This document shows positions 1 to 7,773 of a DNA stretch of 14,572 nucleotides, one piece after another. Source of the stretch: DATEAV01 sp964575425 (GTDB taxonomy: Bacteria; Chloroflexota; Anaerolineae; Anaerolineales; E44-bin32); the NCBI GenBank assembly GCA_964575425.1, contig CAZNRD010000061.1:1-14572 (forward strand). The letters are read 5' to 3'. The notes beneath the pieces were generated by a model. It searched no databases. It worked only from the letters and a program-made list of their open reading frames with translations, and was not told the origin of the DNA. The position numbers were made by a program, and so were the translations under genes. Position 1 is the stretch's first letter; every line of letters starts with the position of its first letter.

Positions 1-15
1 CTCCCCCGGGGTCAG

Positions 16-34
16 GCCGCCGTCGCGAGGCGGC
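16..34. repeat. Inverted repeat, 6-bp GC stem
   Basis: GCCGCC at 16-21 pairs with GGCGGC at 29-34 around a 7-base loop that contains the palindrome TCGCGA. No T-run follows on either strand. It could be the end of a terminator for a gene left of the window, or chance in GC-rich DNA. Confidence 0.3.
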
Positions 35-154
35 GCCCAATGGCCTGGCGGAAGGGCAAGGGTGTGGGTTCAGCGATGGCATCCAGCGAGTATGGGGCGT
101 GCAAGTGGTCGGGTTGAGTTCGCGATCGCCGCCGGCGCGCGCCTGGGTCCTGGT

Positions 155-183
155 TTGCGGCGTCCGGCGCGAGGGTGTAGATT
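155..183 (+). promoter_or_regulatory. Weak sigma70-like promoter candidate for the lyase gene
   Basis: TTGCGG at 155-160 and TAGATT at 178-183 are separated by exactly 17 bases. The -35 hexamer matches consensus only in TTG, and the -10 matches 4 of 6. Transcription would begin near 190 and give a leader of about 85 nt that includes the hairpin at 211-226. The spacing is right but the match is modest. Confidence 0.3.
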
Positions 184-210
184 CAGCATGGCTGGTCGTG
201 CTCCCACCGC

Positions 211-226
211 GCCCCGTCAACGGGGC
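211..226. repeat. 16-bp near-perfect palindrome in the leader
   Basis: GCCCCGT (211-217) and ACGGGGC (220-226) are exact reverse complements around two bases. As RNA it forms a six-pair all-GC stem with a TCAA loop; as DNA it could be a dimer operator. It sits between the candidate promoter and the Shine-Dalgarno sequence of the lyase gene, 38 bases before that sequence. There is no T-run, so it is a poor intrinsic terminator. Confidence 0.5.
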
Positions 227-264
227 CTACGAAATCCCGATGTCAGGCCCGCAAGTCTCGTCTC

Positions 265-270
265 AGGAGG
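265..270 (+). promoter_or_regulatory. Shine-Dalgarno AGGAGG that decides the lyase start
   Basis: A full AGGAGG lies directly against the ATG at 271 (no spacing) but 6 bases before the in-frame GTG at 277. A ribosome bound here would initiate at the GTG, so the GTG is preferred over the ATG. Confidence 0.75.
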
Positions 271-276
271 ATGACT

Positions 277-1722
277 GTGAACGTCAAGCTGTCCGATGGC
301 AGGGTCCTGCCGATGGAGATGCACAAGGTGCGCATCGTGCAGCAAACTCAGCTGCCGCCGATCGCCCGTCGCCTGCAGGCGATCCAGGAAGCGGGTTACA
401 ACACCTTCCTGCTGCGCACGCGCGACGTGTTCCTCGACATGCTGACCGACAGTGGCACCAACGCCATGAGCGACAACCAACTGGCGGCGATGATGGTCTC
501 GGATGACGCTTACGCCGGCTCGGAATCGTTCTACAGGCTGGCCGACGCTGTGAAAGAGGTGTTGGGATTCGAGTACACGCTTCCGGTGCACCAGGGTCGC
601 GCCGCCGAGCACCTGCTCGCCAAGGTCTTCGTCAAGCCTGGGGACGTGGTGGCGATGAACTATCACTTCACCACGACCAAGGCGCACTTCGAGTTGGCTG
701 GCGCCACCGTGCTCGAACTCTACACGCCCGAAGCCCTGAACACTCAGAGCGCCTCTCCCTTCCGCGGCGACATGGACCTGGCGCGGCTGAAGCAGGCCAT
801 CGAGCAGTACGGCGCGGAGCGCGTGGCGTTGATCCGGATGGAGGCCACCACCAACCTGATCGGCGGTCAGCCGTTCTCGCTCCGGAACCTATGGCAGGTG
901 AAGGAAATCGCCGCCGCCCACGGCATCCCGCTGGTCTTCGACGGCAGCCTGATCTCCGAGAACGCCTACTTCATCCGGCAGCGTGAAAAGGAATACGCCG
1001 GCCGATCGATCCGGGAGATCATCCGCGAGATGATGAGCGTGGTGGACATCTTCTACCTCTCCGGCCGCAAGAGCACCTCGGTGCGCGGCGGGATGATGGC
1101 CACCAACAACCGCGAGTACTACGATCGGCTGCTGGCCTGGCTGCCGGTGTACGAGGGCTTCGCCACCTACGGCGGCATGTCGACCAAGGAGGTCGAGGCC
1201 ATGGCCGTGGGGCTGCGCGAGATGACGGATGTCAATGTGGCCGGGATCTCGCCGGAATTCATCGAGTACTTCGTCGGCCGGCTGCTGGAAAACGGCGCGC
1301 CGGCGGTGACCCCACCCGGCGGCCTGGCCTGCCACGTCGACGCCCGGCGCTTCCTGCCCCATCTCGCACAGTCGCAGTACCCGGCCGGCGCGTTGGCGGC
1401 AGCCATCTACCTGGCGTCCGGCGTGCGCAGCATGGAGCGGGGGACGATCTCGACGGATCGCGATGCTGAGGGACGGGAAGTCTACGCCGACCTGGAACTT
1501 GCCCGGCTGGCCGTCCCGCGCCGCGTCTATACCCTCTCCCACATCGAGTACACCGTCGATCGCCTTACCTGGCTCTATCAGCATCGGGACCTGGTGGGTG
1601 GCCTGCGCTTTGTGCAGGAGCCGCCGGTGCTGCGCTTCTTCTTCGGCAGGCTCGAGCCTCTCGACGATTGGGGAGCGCAGCTGGCCCGTGCCTTCGAGGC
1701 CGAGTTCGGCGCGGAGTGTTGA
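277..1722 (+). CDS. Tyrosine phenol-lyase/tryptophanase-family PLP lyase
   Basis: A 481-residue PLP enzyme of the beta-eliminating lyase family, whose members split tyrosine or tryptophan into phenol or indole plus pyruvate and ammonia; cytoplasmic. The GTG start is chosen from the AGGAGG spacing. Visible landmarks: DAYAGSESFY (77-86, Tyr79 matching TPL Tyr71), HQGR (105-108), FTTT (131-134, matching TPL Phe123-Thr124), NLIGGQP (193-199), Asp222 for the PLP nitrogen, SGRKS (262-266) with Lys265 as the Schiff-base lysine, RSMERG (384-389) with the arginine used by TPL for the phenol hydroxyl, and LRFFFGRL near the C-terminus, Phe rather than the tryptophanase His. These favour a TPL-like rather than a tryptophanase-like site. 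Oddities: Leu225 stands where TPL has Arg217, and SGKKD has become SGRKS. About 20 residues extend past the usual C-terminus. The substrate is therefore uncertain. The next gene starts 31 bases downstream on the same strand. Confidence 0.85.
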   Translation: MNVKLSDGRVLPMEMHKVRIVQQTQLPPIARRLQAIQEAGYNTFLLRTRDVFLDMLTDSGTNAMSDNQLAAMMVSDDAYAGSESFYRLADAVKEVLGFEYTLPVHQGRAAEHLLAKVFVKPGDVVAMNYHFTTTKAHFELAGATVLELYTPEALNTQSASPFRGDMDLARLKQAIEQYGAERVALIRMEATTNLIGGQPFSLRNLWQVKEIAAAHGIPLVFDGSLISENAYFIRQREKEYAGRSIREIIREMMSVVDIFYLSGRKSTSVRGGMMATNNREYYDRLLAWLPVYEGFATYGGMSTKEVEAMAVGLREMTDVNVAGISPEFIEYFVGRLLENGAPAVTPPGGLACHVDARRFLPHLAQSQYPAGALAAAIYLASGVRSMERGTISTDRDAEGREVYADLELARLAVPRRVYTLSHIEYTVDRLTWLYQHRDLVGGLRFVQEPPVLRFFFGRLEPLDDWGAQLARAFEAEFGAEC

Positions 1723-1753
1723 GGTTGTGAGAGCAGGGCCGGAGGATGCGGTG

Positions 1754-3478
1754 ATGGCGACCCTGACGTGCTACGGTGGAGTGGAAGAGATCGGGGGAAA
1801 CAAGATCCTTCTCGAGTTCGGCGAGCGGCGGATCTTCTTCGACTTCGGCAAGTCCTTCAGGCGCTACGGCCGCTTCTTCGACGGCGTGTTCATCAAGGAC
1901 CGGGTGGGTCGCGGGCTGCTCGACCCACTCTCGCTCGGACTCATCCCTCCGCTGCGCGGCCTGCTGCGCGACGATCTCATCCCCGCACTCGATCCCGGCG
2001 GGCTTGAGATGAGGGAAATCGAACCGCAGGGCAGGCAGCGCAAACCCCGCATCGAGTACCACCTCGCGCCGGATGCCGCCGAGGCGTTCTGGCGACACTG
2101 GCAGGAGCACGGCGGGCCTGCCTATCGAGACCTGCGGCGTGAGCACGGTCCGGCGGTCAATCTCGTCCTGCTCTCCCACGCCCACCAGGACCATATCAGC
2201 GACCTGGAATATGTTCATCCGGACATACCCGCCTGCAGCACGCGCATGACCGCATTTATCAGCAAGGTGCTGCTCGACACCGGCCTGGCCGGTTCCGGCG
2301 CCCCCTACGTTGCCCCACGCGTGCCGAAGGGCGATGGCGTGCTGGAGGCCGCGCAGGAGGCCGGGCCGACCCCCCGCCCCTGGGTGTTCCTCGAAAAGGC
2401 GCCGGAGGGCGGCGCCCAGGAGGGCACGCTGGAGACGGCAGCCTCCTTCTGGAGTCGCACTGGAACCCGGGCTCTTGACACACGGATCGCCTCACTCCCC
2501 TCGGGGTTGCGGCTGCGTCATTGGCCGGTGGATCACTCCCTCTACGGCGCCTGCGCCTACGCAGTCGAGACCGACGCCGGCTGGGTGGCCTACACCGGCG
2601 ACCTGCGCTTCCACGGCGGTCGCGGCAGGCTGTCGCAGGCTTCTGTCGAGGCATTGGCGACGCTGGAGCCGGCGGTGCTGCTCTGCGAGGGCACGCGCCT
2701 GCTGCGTGAGGACGGCCCGCGGCCGGAGCAAATCACGGAAACTCAGGTCTTCGAGAACTGCCTGCAGCAGGTCCGTCGGGCCGAGGGCGAGCTGGTGGTC
2801 GCCGACTTCGCCCCGCGCAACATCGAGCGCCTGCAGTCGTTCCACCGCATCGCCCAGGAGACCGGCAGGCGCCTGCTGGTGCAGCCGAAGGACGCCTATC
2901 TGCTGCGGGCCATGCACTTGGCAGAACCCTCGCTGCCGGACCTGATGGAGGACCCGCACGTGGGCCTGTACGACGATCCCAAGGTGCGGCCCTACGCCTG
3001 GGAGCAAGCCGTGCGGGCGCGCTACCCCTCGAGCCGCTGCGGGCCGCAGCAGATTCGGAAGTCCCCCGGGGACTACCTCCTGGCCTTCAGCCTGACCGAC
3101 ATCGTGGACCTGCTGGACCTGCAGTTCCTGCTTGGGCGAGAGGCCGGAGGCCTCTACCTGTTCTCAAACAGCCAGGCCTATGACGACGAGCAGATGGCCG
3201 ACTTGATGCGCCTGTGGAACTGGGCGCGGCATCTTGGGATGCGCGTGGTGGGGCTGGAAACCAGGACGATCCATGGGCGTCAGGAAATCGTTCCACAGCC
3301 TGGGTATCACGCCTCGGGCCACGCGAGCGAAGCAGACCTTGTTGAGTTCGTGAAAACCGTGCGGCCGAAGGCCCTGGTGGCGATTCACACCGAACTGCCT
3401 CAGCGCTGGCGTGACCTGCTCCGTGGGACCTCGATCGGCCTCTTCCTGCCCGAGATGGGCAGGCCAGTGACAGTGTGA
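1754..3478 (+). CDS. Beta-CASP metallo-beta-lactamase-fold hydrolase (RNase J-like)
   Basis: A 574-residue metallo-hydrolase with the full set of MBL and beta-CASP motifs: Asp30 in FFDFG, HAHQDH (142-147), His261 in VDHS, Asp283 in YTGDLRF, Glu312 in CEGTR (motif A), His519 with SGH (519-523, motif B) and His545 in AIHTE (motif C). Beta-CASP enzymes of this type are usually zinc-dependent nucleases acting on RNA, so a nucleic-acid substrate is likely but not proven. The HxHxDH motif lies about 110 residues after the first strand, much later than in RNase J, because of an inserted segment at about 35-135; a second insertion lies at about 175-245. The RNase J C-terminal domain seems absent. The ATG at 1754 follows GGAGG (1741-1745) by 8 bases; GTG at 1751 is an alternative. 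The gene follows the lyase gene by 31 bases and is probably co-transcribed; the functional link is unclear. Confidence 0.88.
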   Translation: MATLTCYGGVEEIGGNKILLEFGERRIFFDFGKSFRRYGRFFDGVFIKDRVGRGLLDPLSLGLIPPLRGLLRDDLIPALDPGGLEMREIEPQGRQRKPRIEYHLAPDAAEAFWRHWQEHGGPAYRDLRREHGPAVNLVLLSHAHQDHISDLEYVHPDIPACSTRMTAFISKVLLDTGLAGSGAPYVAPRVPKGDGVLEAAQEAGPTPRPWVFLEKAPEGGAQEGTLETAASFWSRTGTRALDTRIASLPSGLRLRHWPVDHSLYGACAYAVETDAGWVAYTGDLRFHGGRGRLSQASVEALATLEPAVLLCEGTRLLREDGPRPEQITETQVFENCLQQVRRAEGELVVADFAPRNIERLQSFHRIAQETGRRLLVQPKDAYLLRAMHLAEPSLPDLMEDPHVGLYDDPKVRPYAWEQAVRARYPSSRCGPQQIRKSPGDYLLAFSLTDIVDLLDLQFLLGREAGGLYLFSNSQAYDDEQMADLMRLWNWARHLGMRVVGLETRTIHGRQEIVPQPGYHASGHASEADLVEFVKTVRPKALVAIHTELPQRWRDLLRGTSIGLFLPEMGRPVTV

Positions 3479-3561
3479 GAGGATGCGGAGCAGCAGGGAA
3501 GGAGGAGCTGAAACCCGGAGAGCGCGCGGCTCGGGCGCCGGGCTTCATGCTGCCTCACGTA

Positions 3562-3610
3562 CAGGGTGAACGAAAGGGCGGTGTTGCCCCGCCTCGCCCT
3601 TCACACCCTG
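3562..3610. terminator. Convergent-junction hairpin, candidate bidirectional terminator
   Basis: CAGGGTG (3562-3568) pairs with CACCCTG (3604-3610), and AAGGGCG (3574-3580) pairs with CGCCCTT (3595-3601), giving two exact 7-bp stems separated by a 5/2 internal loop and closed by a 14-base loop. It lies between the stop of the beta-CASP gene and the stop of the FAD oxidoreductase gene, where a terminator for both strands is expected. It lacks a T-run, so termination may be weak or factor-assisted. Confidence 0.55.
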
Positions 3611-3622
3611 AGCCATCCTCTG

Positions 3623-5158
3623 CTACGAGCCAGCGGCCTCCTTGATGATCTGCCGCGCTACCTTCTGCGCGCCGACCATGACGTTCATCACCCCTCCCAC
3701 ACTCTCGCTCTGGGCGCCAATGAACCACAGCCCGTGAATCGGCGTCTCGTGGGCAGGGGGCTTGTTGCCGATGACAGGCGGCACACCCCCGAAGGAATGA
3801 TGGTCCTGATGGAGGCGGGTCCGGAAGTCCTCGGGCGTGAGGACCACACGGGTCTTCGTGCGCGACCGCAGTCCAGGCACGCGGCGCTCGGCCTCTGCCA
3901 CCAGCTTGTCGGCAAGTTCCTCGCGGCGGCCGCTCCAGGTGCCTTCGGCGAGCACGTCTGGCGCCACGGTGTAGATGGTGACGGCATGATGGCCGGGCGG
4001 CGCGAGCGACGGCGAGTGCAGCGAGGGCACGTAGATGAGCAGCCCATCCTTGCCCTCGTGATAGTCGCCGGTCCGGAGCCGCTGCACGGCTGTCTCCAGG
4101 TCCTCGGTGTCATAGTAGTAGCAGAGCGCTGCCGGTTGGTGGAGCGTCGGGTCGAAATCGATCCCCAGGTGGACCATCAGGACCGATTCCATCAGGCGGT
4201 TGCGCTCGATCTGCATGATCAGGTCTGTCGGCAGGTGCTCGCGCCCGACCAGGCCGAAGAACACCTCACGCATCCCGCCCGACGCCAACACCAGGTCCGA
4301 GGCTTCGAAGTGGCCGTCGGCAAGAAACACGCCTCTGGCTCTTCGGTTTTCAATCGCGATCTTCTTCACGGCTGTCCCGGTGAACAGCTTGCCGCCATGC
4401 TCCAGGATGACGCCCAGCACTGCATCGACCATCGTCTGGCAGCCGCCGATCAGGTAGCAGTACGCGGTCTGCGCGCTGCGCGTGTTGGGGAACGTCGGGA
4501 TGCGTTTGTCGAACGCTGTCTCCAGGTGCAGCGACGGCACACCCAGCGCCGGGAACTCGCTCGGCGCGGTGACGAAGTCCGCCACGATCCCCAGGAAGAT
4601 GGTCTTGAGCGCCGGGCACTGGAAGTAGTAGTCCATCAACTGGCTGCTGGTCCAGTTGGCCGCGCCCTTCACGCCCTGGAAGGCAAGTAGCATTCGGGGC
4701 TTGAGCCACAGCGCCTTCAGTCCCCGTGCAGTCTCCGACTGGCGCGCAATGCCCATCAGGTGGAGCACGCGATCGTAGAAGCGGTAGTAGCGATCCAATG
4801 CCTCGGTTTCCGCCGGGAAAAGGCGCTTCAATCGCTCCCGCCGCCAGTACGGGCCCCCATACTCCTGCGGCTTCCAGAGCGCCAGCTCATGCAGCGCAAG
4901 GCCGCGGTCCTCATGAACTGCCTGCACGCGCGCGCTGACGCCCAATTCTTCCAGGATCAGGCGGCCCTTGTCGCCGGGGGCGAAGCCTTCGAGCAGGAGC
5001 GGGCCGAGGTCCCAGCCGAACCCATCTTTCCGGACGGTGGCCGTCACCCCACCGGGAGTGGAGAATTGCTCAAACACGGTGACGGCATGCCCCGCCTTGG
5101 CCAGATACGCGCCGGCCGTGAGCCCGGCCATGCCCGAACCGATGATCGTCACTTTCAT
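3623..5158 (-). CDS. FAD-dependent oxidoreductase, phytoene desaturase/CrtI-like
   Basis: A 511-residue flavoprotein. The N-terminus has the Rossmann dinucleotide motif GSGMAGLTAGAYLAKAGH (7-24) with the acidic residue Glu30 for the adenosine ribose, then PGG (35-37). The C-terminus has the FAD-closing motif starting GLWFIGAQ (476-483) followed by a Gly-rich helix start. This N- and C-terminal pairing is typical of the phytoene desaturase/amine oxidase superfamily, whose members desaturate, isomerise or oxidise varied substrates. The true substrate is unknown, and no carotenoid genes are nearby. The ATG at 5158 begins at the conserved MKVTIIG; a GTG at 5179 would add seven residues without homology value. 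No strong ribosome site precedes either. It is the last gene of the minus-strand operon, 74 bases after the symporter, and could belong to it or be an independent passenger. Confidence 0.8.
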   Translation of the reverse strand: MKVTIIGSGMAGLTAGAYLAKAGHAVTVFEQFSTPGGVTATVRKDGFGWDLGPLLLEGFAPGDKGRLILEELGVSARVQAVHEDRGLALHELALWKPQEYGGPYWRRERLKRLFPAETEALDRYYRFYDRVLHLMGIARQSETARGLKALWLKPRMLLAFQGVKGAANWTSSQLMDYYFQCPALKTIFLGIVADFVTAPSEFPALGVPSLHLETAFDKRIPTFPNTRSAQTAYCYLIGGCQTMVDAVLGVILEHGGKLFTGTAVKKIAIENRRARGVFLADGHFEASDLVLASGGMREVFFGLVGREHLPTDLIMQIERNRLMESVLMVHLGIDFDPTLHQPAALCYYYDTEDLETAVQRLRTGDYHEGKDGLLIYVPSLHSPSLAPPGHHAVTIYTVAPDVLAEGTWSGRREELADKLVAEAERRVPGLRSRTKTRVVLTPEDFRTRLHQDHHSFGGVPPVIGNKPPAHETPIHGLWFIGAQSESVGGVMNVMVGAQKVARQIIKEAAGS

Positions 5159-5232
5159 AGGACACTCGCTTCGAGCCACCAGCGGCAGGATCTACCCTTG
5201 CCTCACCTGCTGGCTTTGGCACCCTCCGGTCG

Positions 5233-6603
5233 TCAGCCGACCTTTGCGGCTGCGGCCCTCCTCTCGGCCAGCTCCAGCACCAAAGCGGCGTGTGTCTTGC
5301 GGGTGATGGGATACCAGATCAGGAATGGCAGGCTGATCAGGACCACAACGGCCGGCACGACGGCGAAGAACAGCCGAATGCCGAACAGCGCCCGCGCTGT
5401 CTGCTCCACATTCGGGACATATCCGAACCAGTCCAGCGCCCACCCACTGACGGCGACGCCGAGGGCGCTGGTGAACTTGGAGAGGAATGCCCATAGGCCG
5501 TAGTAGACGCCCTCCCGCCGTTCACCGGTCATCTTCTCATCGTACTCCACCACATCCGGGAGCATGCTCCAGGGGAAGACCCACTGCGAGGAGAAGCCCA
5601 TTCCGGCGATCGCCGCCACCACGTAGATCAAGTTTGTGGGACCGCTCGGAAAGAAGAACGTCGTGATGATGGCCACCGAGGCAATCGCCAGGCCGAGGGC
5701 ATAGGCCGGCCCCTTGTTGATCCTGTCCGAGACCTTCTTGGCCGGGATCAGGAACAGGCCGATCATCACCAGCATGACCAGGAGCACGAACGAGACCTGG
5801 TCTCCCATGCCGAGTTGATACTGGATGAAGTATGGCACCAGCGCCGTGAGCACGGTGAAACTGAAGCTGCTCAGGAACTGAGCGATCATCAGGATGATGA
5901 ACGGCCGGTTCCGGAACGAAGTGAGCAGGGCTTTCACGGGCGGCAGCTGCGAGGGCTCGCCGGCCACCTCGGGGCGTTCCCTGACGGAGAGCGTCGTCAC
6001 CAACGTAGTGGTGATGACAATGCCCCCGAACACGGCGCCGGTGGCGCTCCAGGCCTGCTGCAGGTTGAGACCCGCGCCGTGGAAGATGCCTGCCAGCAGG
6101 GTTGTCACTGCCGCGCCCAGGATGTAGCCCACGACGCTGTAGACCATGCGGATCGACGTCAGGCTGGCCCGTTCACTGTAGTCGCGTGTCAGCTCGGGGG
6201 TGAGGGCATAGTAGGGCGTGGTCGTCATCGTGTGGAACGTGTCCACAAGCCAGAAGCTTAGCAGCACGGCGAGGAAGGCGGGTGCGCCGGTGAGCCCCTT
6301 GGGGAGCGAGAACATGATCCAGGCGGCGATCCCCAGAGGCACGGCGCCGATAAGCATCCAGATCCGCCTGCGCCCGAAGCGGGACCGCGTCCGGTCCGAC
6401 CAGTAGCCAAACAGCGGATCGTTGATCGCGTCCCAGGCGAGCTTGCCGACCAGCAGTGCCACGCCCGCCAGCGCGGGATTGATGCCTGCCACGTCGGTGT
6501 AGTAGAAGAGCAGGAAGAACTGCATCGCCGACGTCATCAGGGCGAAGCCCAGATCGGCCAGACCGTAGCGGACCTTGGTCCCGAGCGTCAGTCGTTCGTC
6601 CAT
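5233..6603 (-). CDS. GPH-family (MelB-like) sugar:cation symporter
   Basis: A 456-residue inner-membrane transporter of the major facilitator superfamily, glycoside-pentoside-hexuronide:cation symporter type, expected to have 12 membrane helices. The segment WDAINDPLFGYWSD (57-70) carries the Asp58/Asp62 pair equivalent to MelB Asp55/Asp59, which bind the coupling cation, and is followed by the basic loop RTRSRFGRRR (71-80). PYYALTPELTRDYSERASLT is the other family signature. It closely resembles the second symporter at 7774-9138, including matching C-terminal YPITRK sequences, so the two are paralogs. The start is the ATG at 6603, with a GAGG-containing purine-rich sequence upstream. The substrate cannot be read from sequence; the operon suggests a sugar, polyol or sugar acid. 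Confidence 0.88.
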   Translation of the reverse strand: MDERLTLGTKVRYGLADLGFALMTSAMQFFLLFYYTDVAGINPALAGVALLVGKLAWDAINDPLFGYWSDRTRSRFGRRRIWMLIGAVPLGIAAWIMFSLPKGLTGAPAFLAVLLSFWLVDTFHTMTTTPYYALTPELTRDYSERASLTSIRMVYSVVGYILGAAVTTLLAGIFHGAGLNLQQAWSATGAVFGGIVITTTLVTTLSVRERPEVAGEPSQLPPVKALLTSFRNRPFIILMIAQFLSSFSFTVLTALVPYFIQYQLGMGDQVSFVLLVMLVMIGLFLIPAKKVSDRINKGPAYALGLAIASVAIITTFFFPSGPTNLIYVVAAIAGMGFSSQWVFPWSMLPDVVEYDEKMTGERREGVYYGLWAFLSKFTSALGVAVSGWALDWFGYVPNVEQTARALFGIRLFFAVVPAVVVLISLPFLIWYPITRKTHAALVLELAERRAAAAKVG

Positions 6604-6666
6604 GGTGACCCCACCTCACTATGCGGACCGGGATGGCGGACGCATATCTCTCGTGCTGCGGCGCCG

Positions 6667-7737
6667 TCAGCCCACATCAGACGGCCGGACCTCGCGTCCA
6701 CTCCGGGACGACTCCAGCGCCGCCAGGCAGAACTGAAGCACGGCCTTGCCGGTGTGCCCGTCGAGCCGCGGCTGCCCGCCGCGCTTGAGTTCCTCGATCA
6801 TGTCCTGTGTGGCCGCGACGAAGCTGTCGTGCCATTCCACCCCCTGGACCGGGATGGCACGCGTCCTGGCATCCTTGAAGAGCATCAGCTCCGGCAGGTC
6901 GACGGTCCGCGCGGTGTAGCGGTTGATGAACAGGATCCCGAGCTCCCCGATCACCTCCACCCGATCGTCATCGGCGTAGTAGGCGGAGTTGATCTGCATA
7001 TCCGGCGTGTGTTCGATATCCAGCACACCGTAGCAGCGAGGGGCCTGATACTTGAACATGATCACCGCCGGGGCGTCGATGTCGACACCGGGCACGATGG
7101 GCGTGCTGTCGAGCCAGGCGTAGACCCGCTCCACCGGCCCGGCCAGGTAGTGGGCCAGGGAGAAGAGATGGTAGCCGTGGTCGAAGACCAGTGGACCTCC
7201 TCCGCACTTCTCTACGTCGAATCGCCACGCCCAGGCAGACAGAGGCACTTCCCAGCCCGTGGGCGAGGTCCCGGTCGAGATGTGCATTCGCACGGCGCGC
7301 ACTTCACCGATCTCCCCCGACTCGATCATCTGCCGGGCCCGCACGGCGGGCTGGTAGTAGACGAAGTTCTCATACACCCGCAGCACCACGCCCGCCGACT
7401 CGGCAGCGTGAATCATTTGATCGGCCTCGGCCGCGGTGAGCGCCATCGGCTTCTGCACCGAGACGTGCTTCCCGGCCTGGCAGGCAGCCACAGTCATCGG
7501 GCAATGCAGGTAGTGCGGGGTCAGCAGCTCAACAAGGTCGATCTCCTTGTCGTTCAGGACCTGATCGTAGTCCGTGTACACCTTCTCCACGCCCCAGGCC
7601 AGGGCCTTCTCCTGGGCACGTTCTGCGTCCACGTCGCACACGGCCACAATGCGGGCGTCGTCTCGATCGCGATACCCCAGCTGGTGGAGATCGCTGATCC
7701 TCCCGCAGCCGACGATGGCAGCGCGTATCACTTCCAT
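6667..7737 (-). CDS. Gfo/Idh/MocA-family NAD(P)-dependent dehydrogenase
   Basis: A 356-residue cytoplasmic oxidoreductase. The N-terminal Rossmann domain shows AAIVGCGRISDLH (6-18) and Asp35 in VCDVD, a position that favours NAD over NADP. The usual EKP motif reads VQKPMA (94-99), with Lys96 conserved. GGPLVFDHGYH (180-190) provides the Asp186/His190 pair that is catalytic in the family. Members oxidise or reduce a hydroxyl of sugars, inositols and their derivatives, some acting at C3 of glycosides. The start is the ATG at 7737, with AGGAGA 7 bases upstream. It lies between the two paralogous symporters, which suggests that it acts on the imported substrate. Whether it is an inositol dehydrogenase is not decidable, although an IolD-like gene is in the same operon. 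Confidence 0.88.
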   Translation of the reverse strand: MEVIRAAIVGCGRISDLHQLGYRDRDDARIVAVCDVDAERAQEKALAWGVEKVYTDYDQVLNDKEIDLVELLTPHYLHCPMTVAACQAGKHVSVQKPMALTAAEADQMIHAAESAGVVLRVYENFVYYQPAVRARQMIESGEIGEVRAVRMHISTGTSPTGWEVPLSAWAWRFDVEKCGGGPLVFDHGYHLFSLAHYLAGPVERVYAWLDSTPIVPGVDIDAPAVIMFKYQAPRCYGVLDIEHTPDMQINSAYYADDDRVEVIGELGILFINRYTARTVDLPELMLFKDARTRAIPVQGVEWHDSFVAATQDMIEELKRGGQPRLDGHTGKAVLQFCLAALESSRSGREVRPSDVG

Positions 7738-7773
7738 AGATGTTCTCCTGTTCTCACCTCTCGGGCGCCCAGC

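Larger units (their letters stand above)
1..276. other. Intergenic/leader region upstream of the lyase gene
   Basis: No convincing coding sequence is seen on either strand. The short open frames here are rich in Arg, Gly and Pro, with no recognisable motif, as expected from random GC-rich DNA. The stretch contains a hairpin near the left edge, a weak promoter-like pair, a near-palindromic leader hairpin and a strong Shine-Dalgarno sequence, each listed separately. The left edge may cut off the 3' flank of an upstream gene. Confidence 0.6.

Noticed and set aside
277..1722. Calling the lyase tryptophanase (tnaA)
   Set aside because: RSMERG, FTTT and Phe in place of the tryptophanase His near the C-terminus match tyrosine phenol-lyase better, and the changed cofactor residues make a firm gene name unsafe.
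1463..1753. N-terminal extension of the beta-CASP gene inside the lyase gene
   Set aside because: The extra residues overlap the lyase in another frame and have no homology value; GGAGG at 1741-1745 supports starting at 1754.
3566..4690. Plus-strand open frame of 374 codons
   Set aside because: Antisense to the FAD oxidoreductase, which has clear N- and C-terminal motifs; the antisense product has low-complexity His/Arg/Asp composition.
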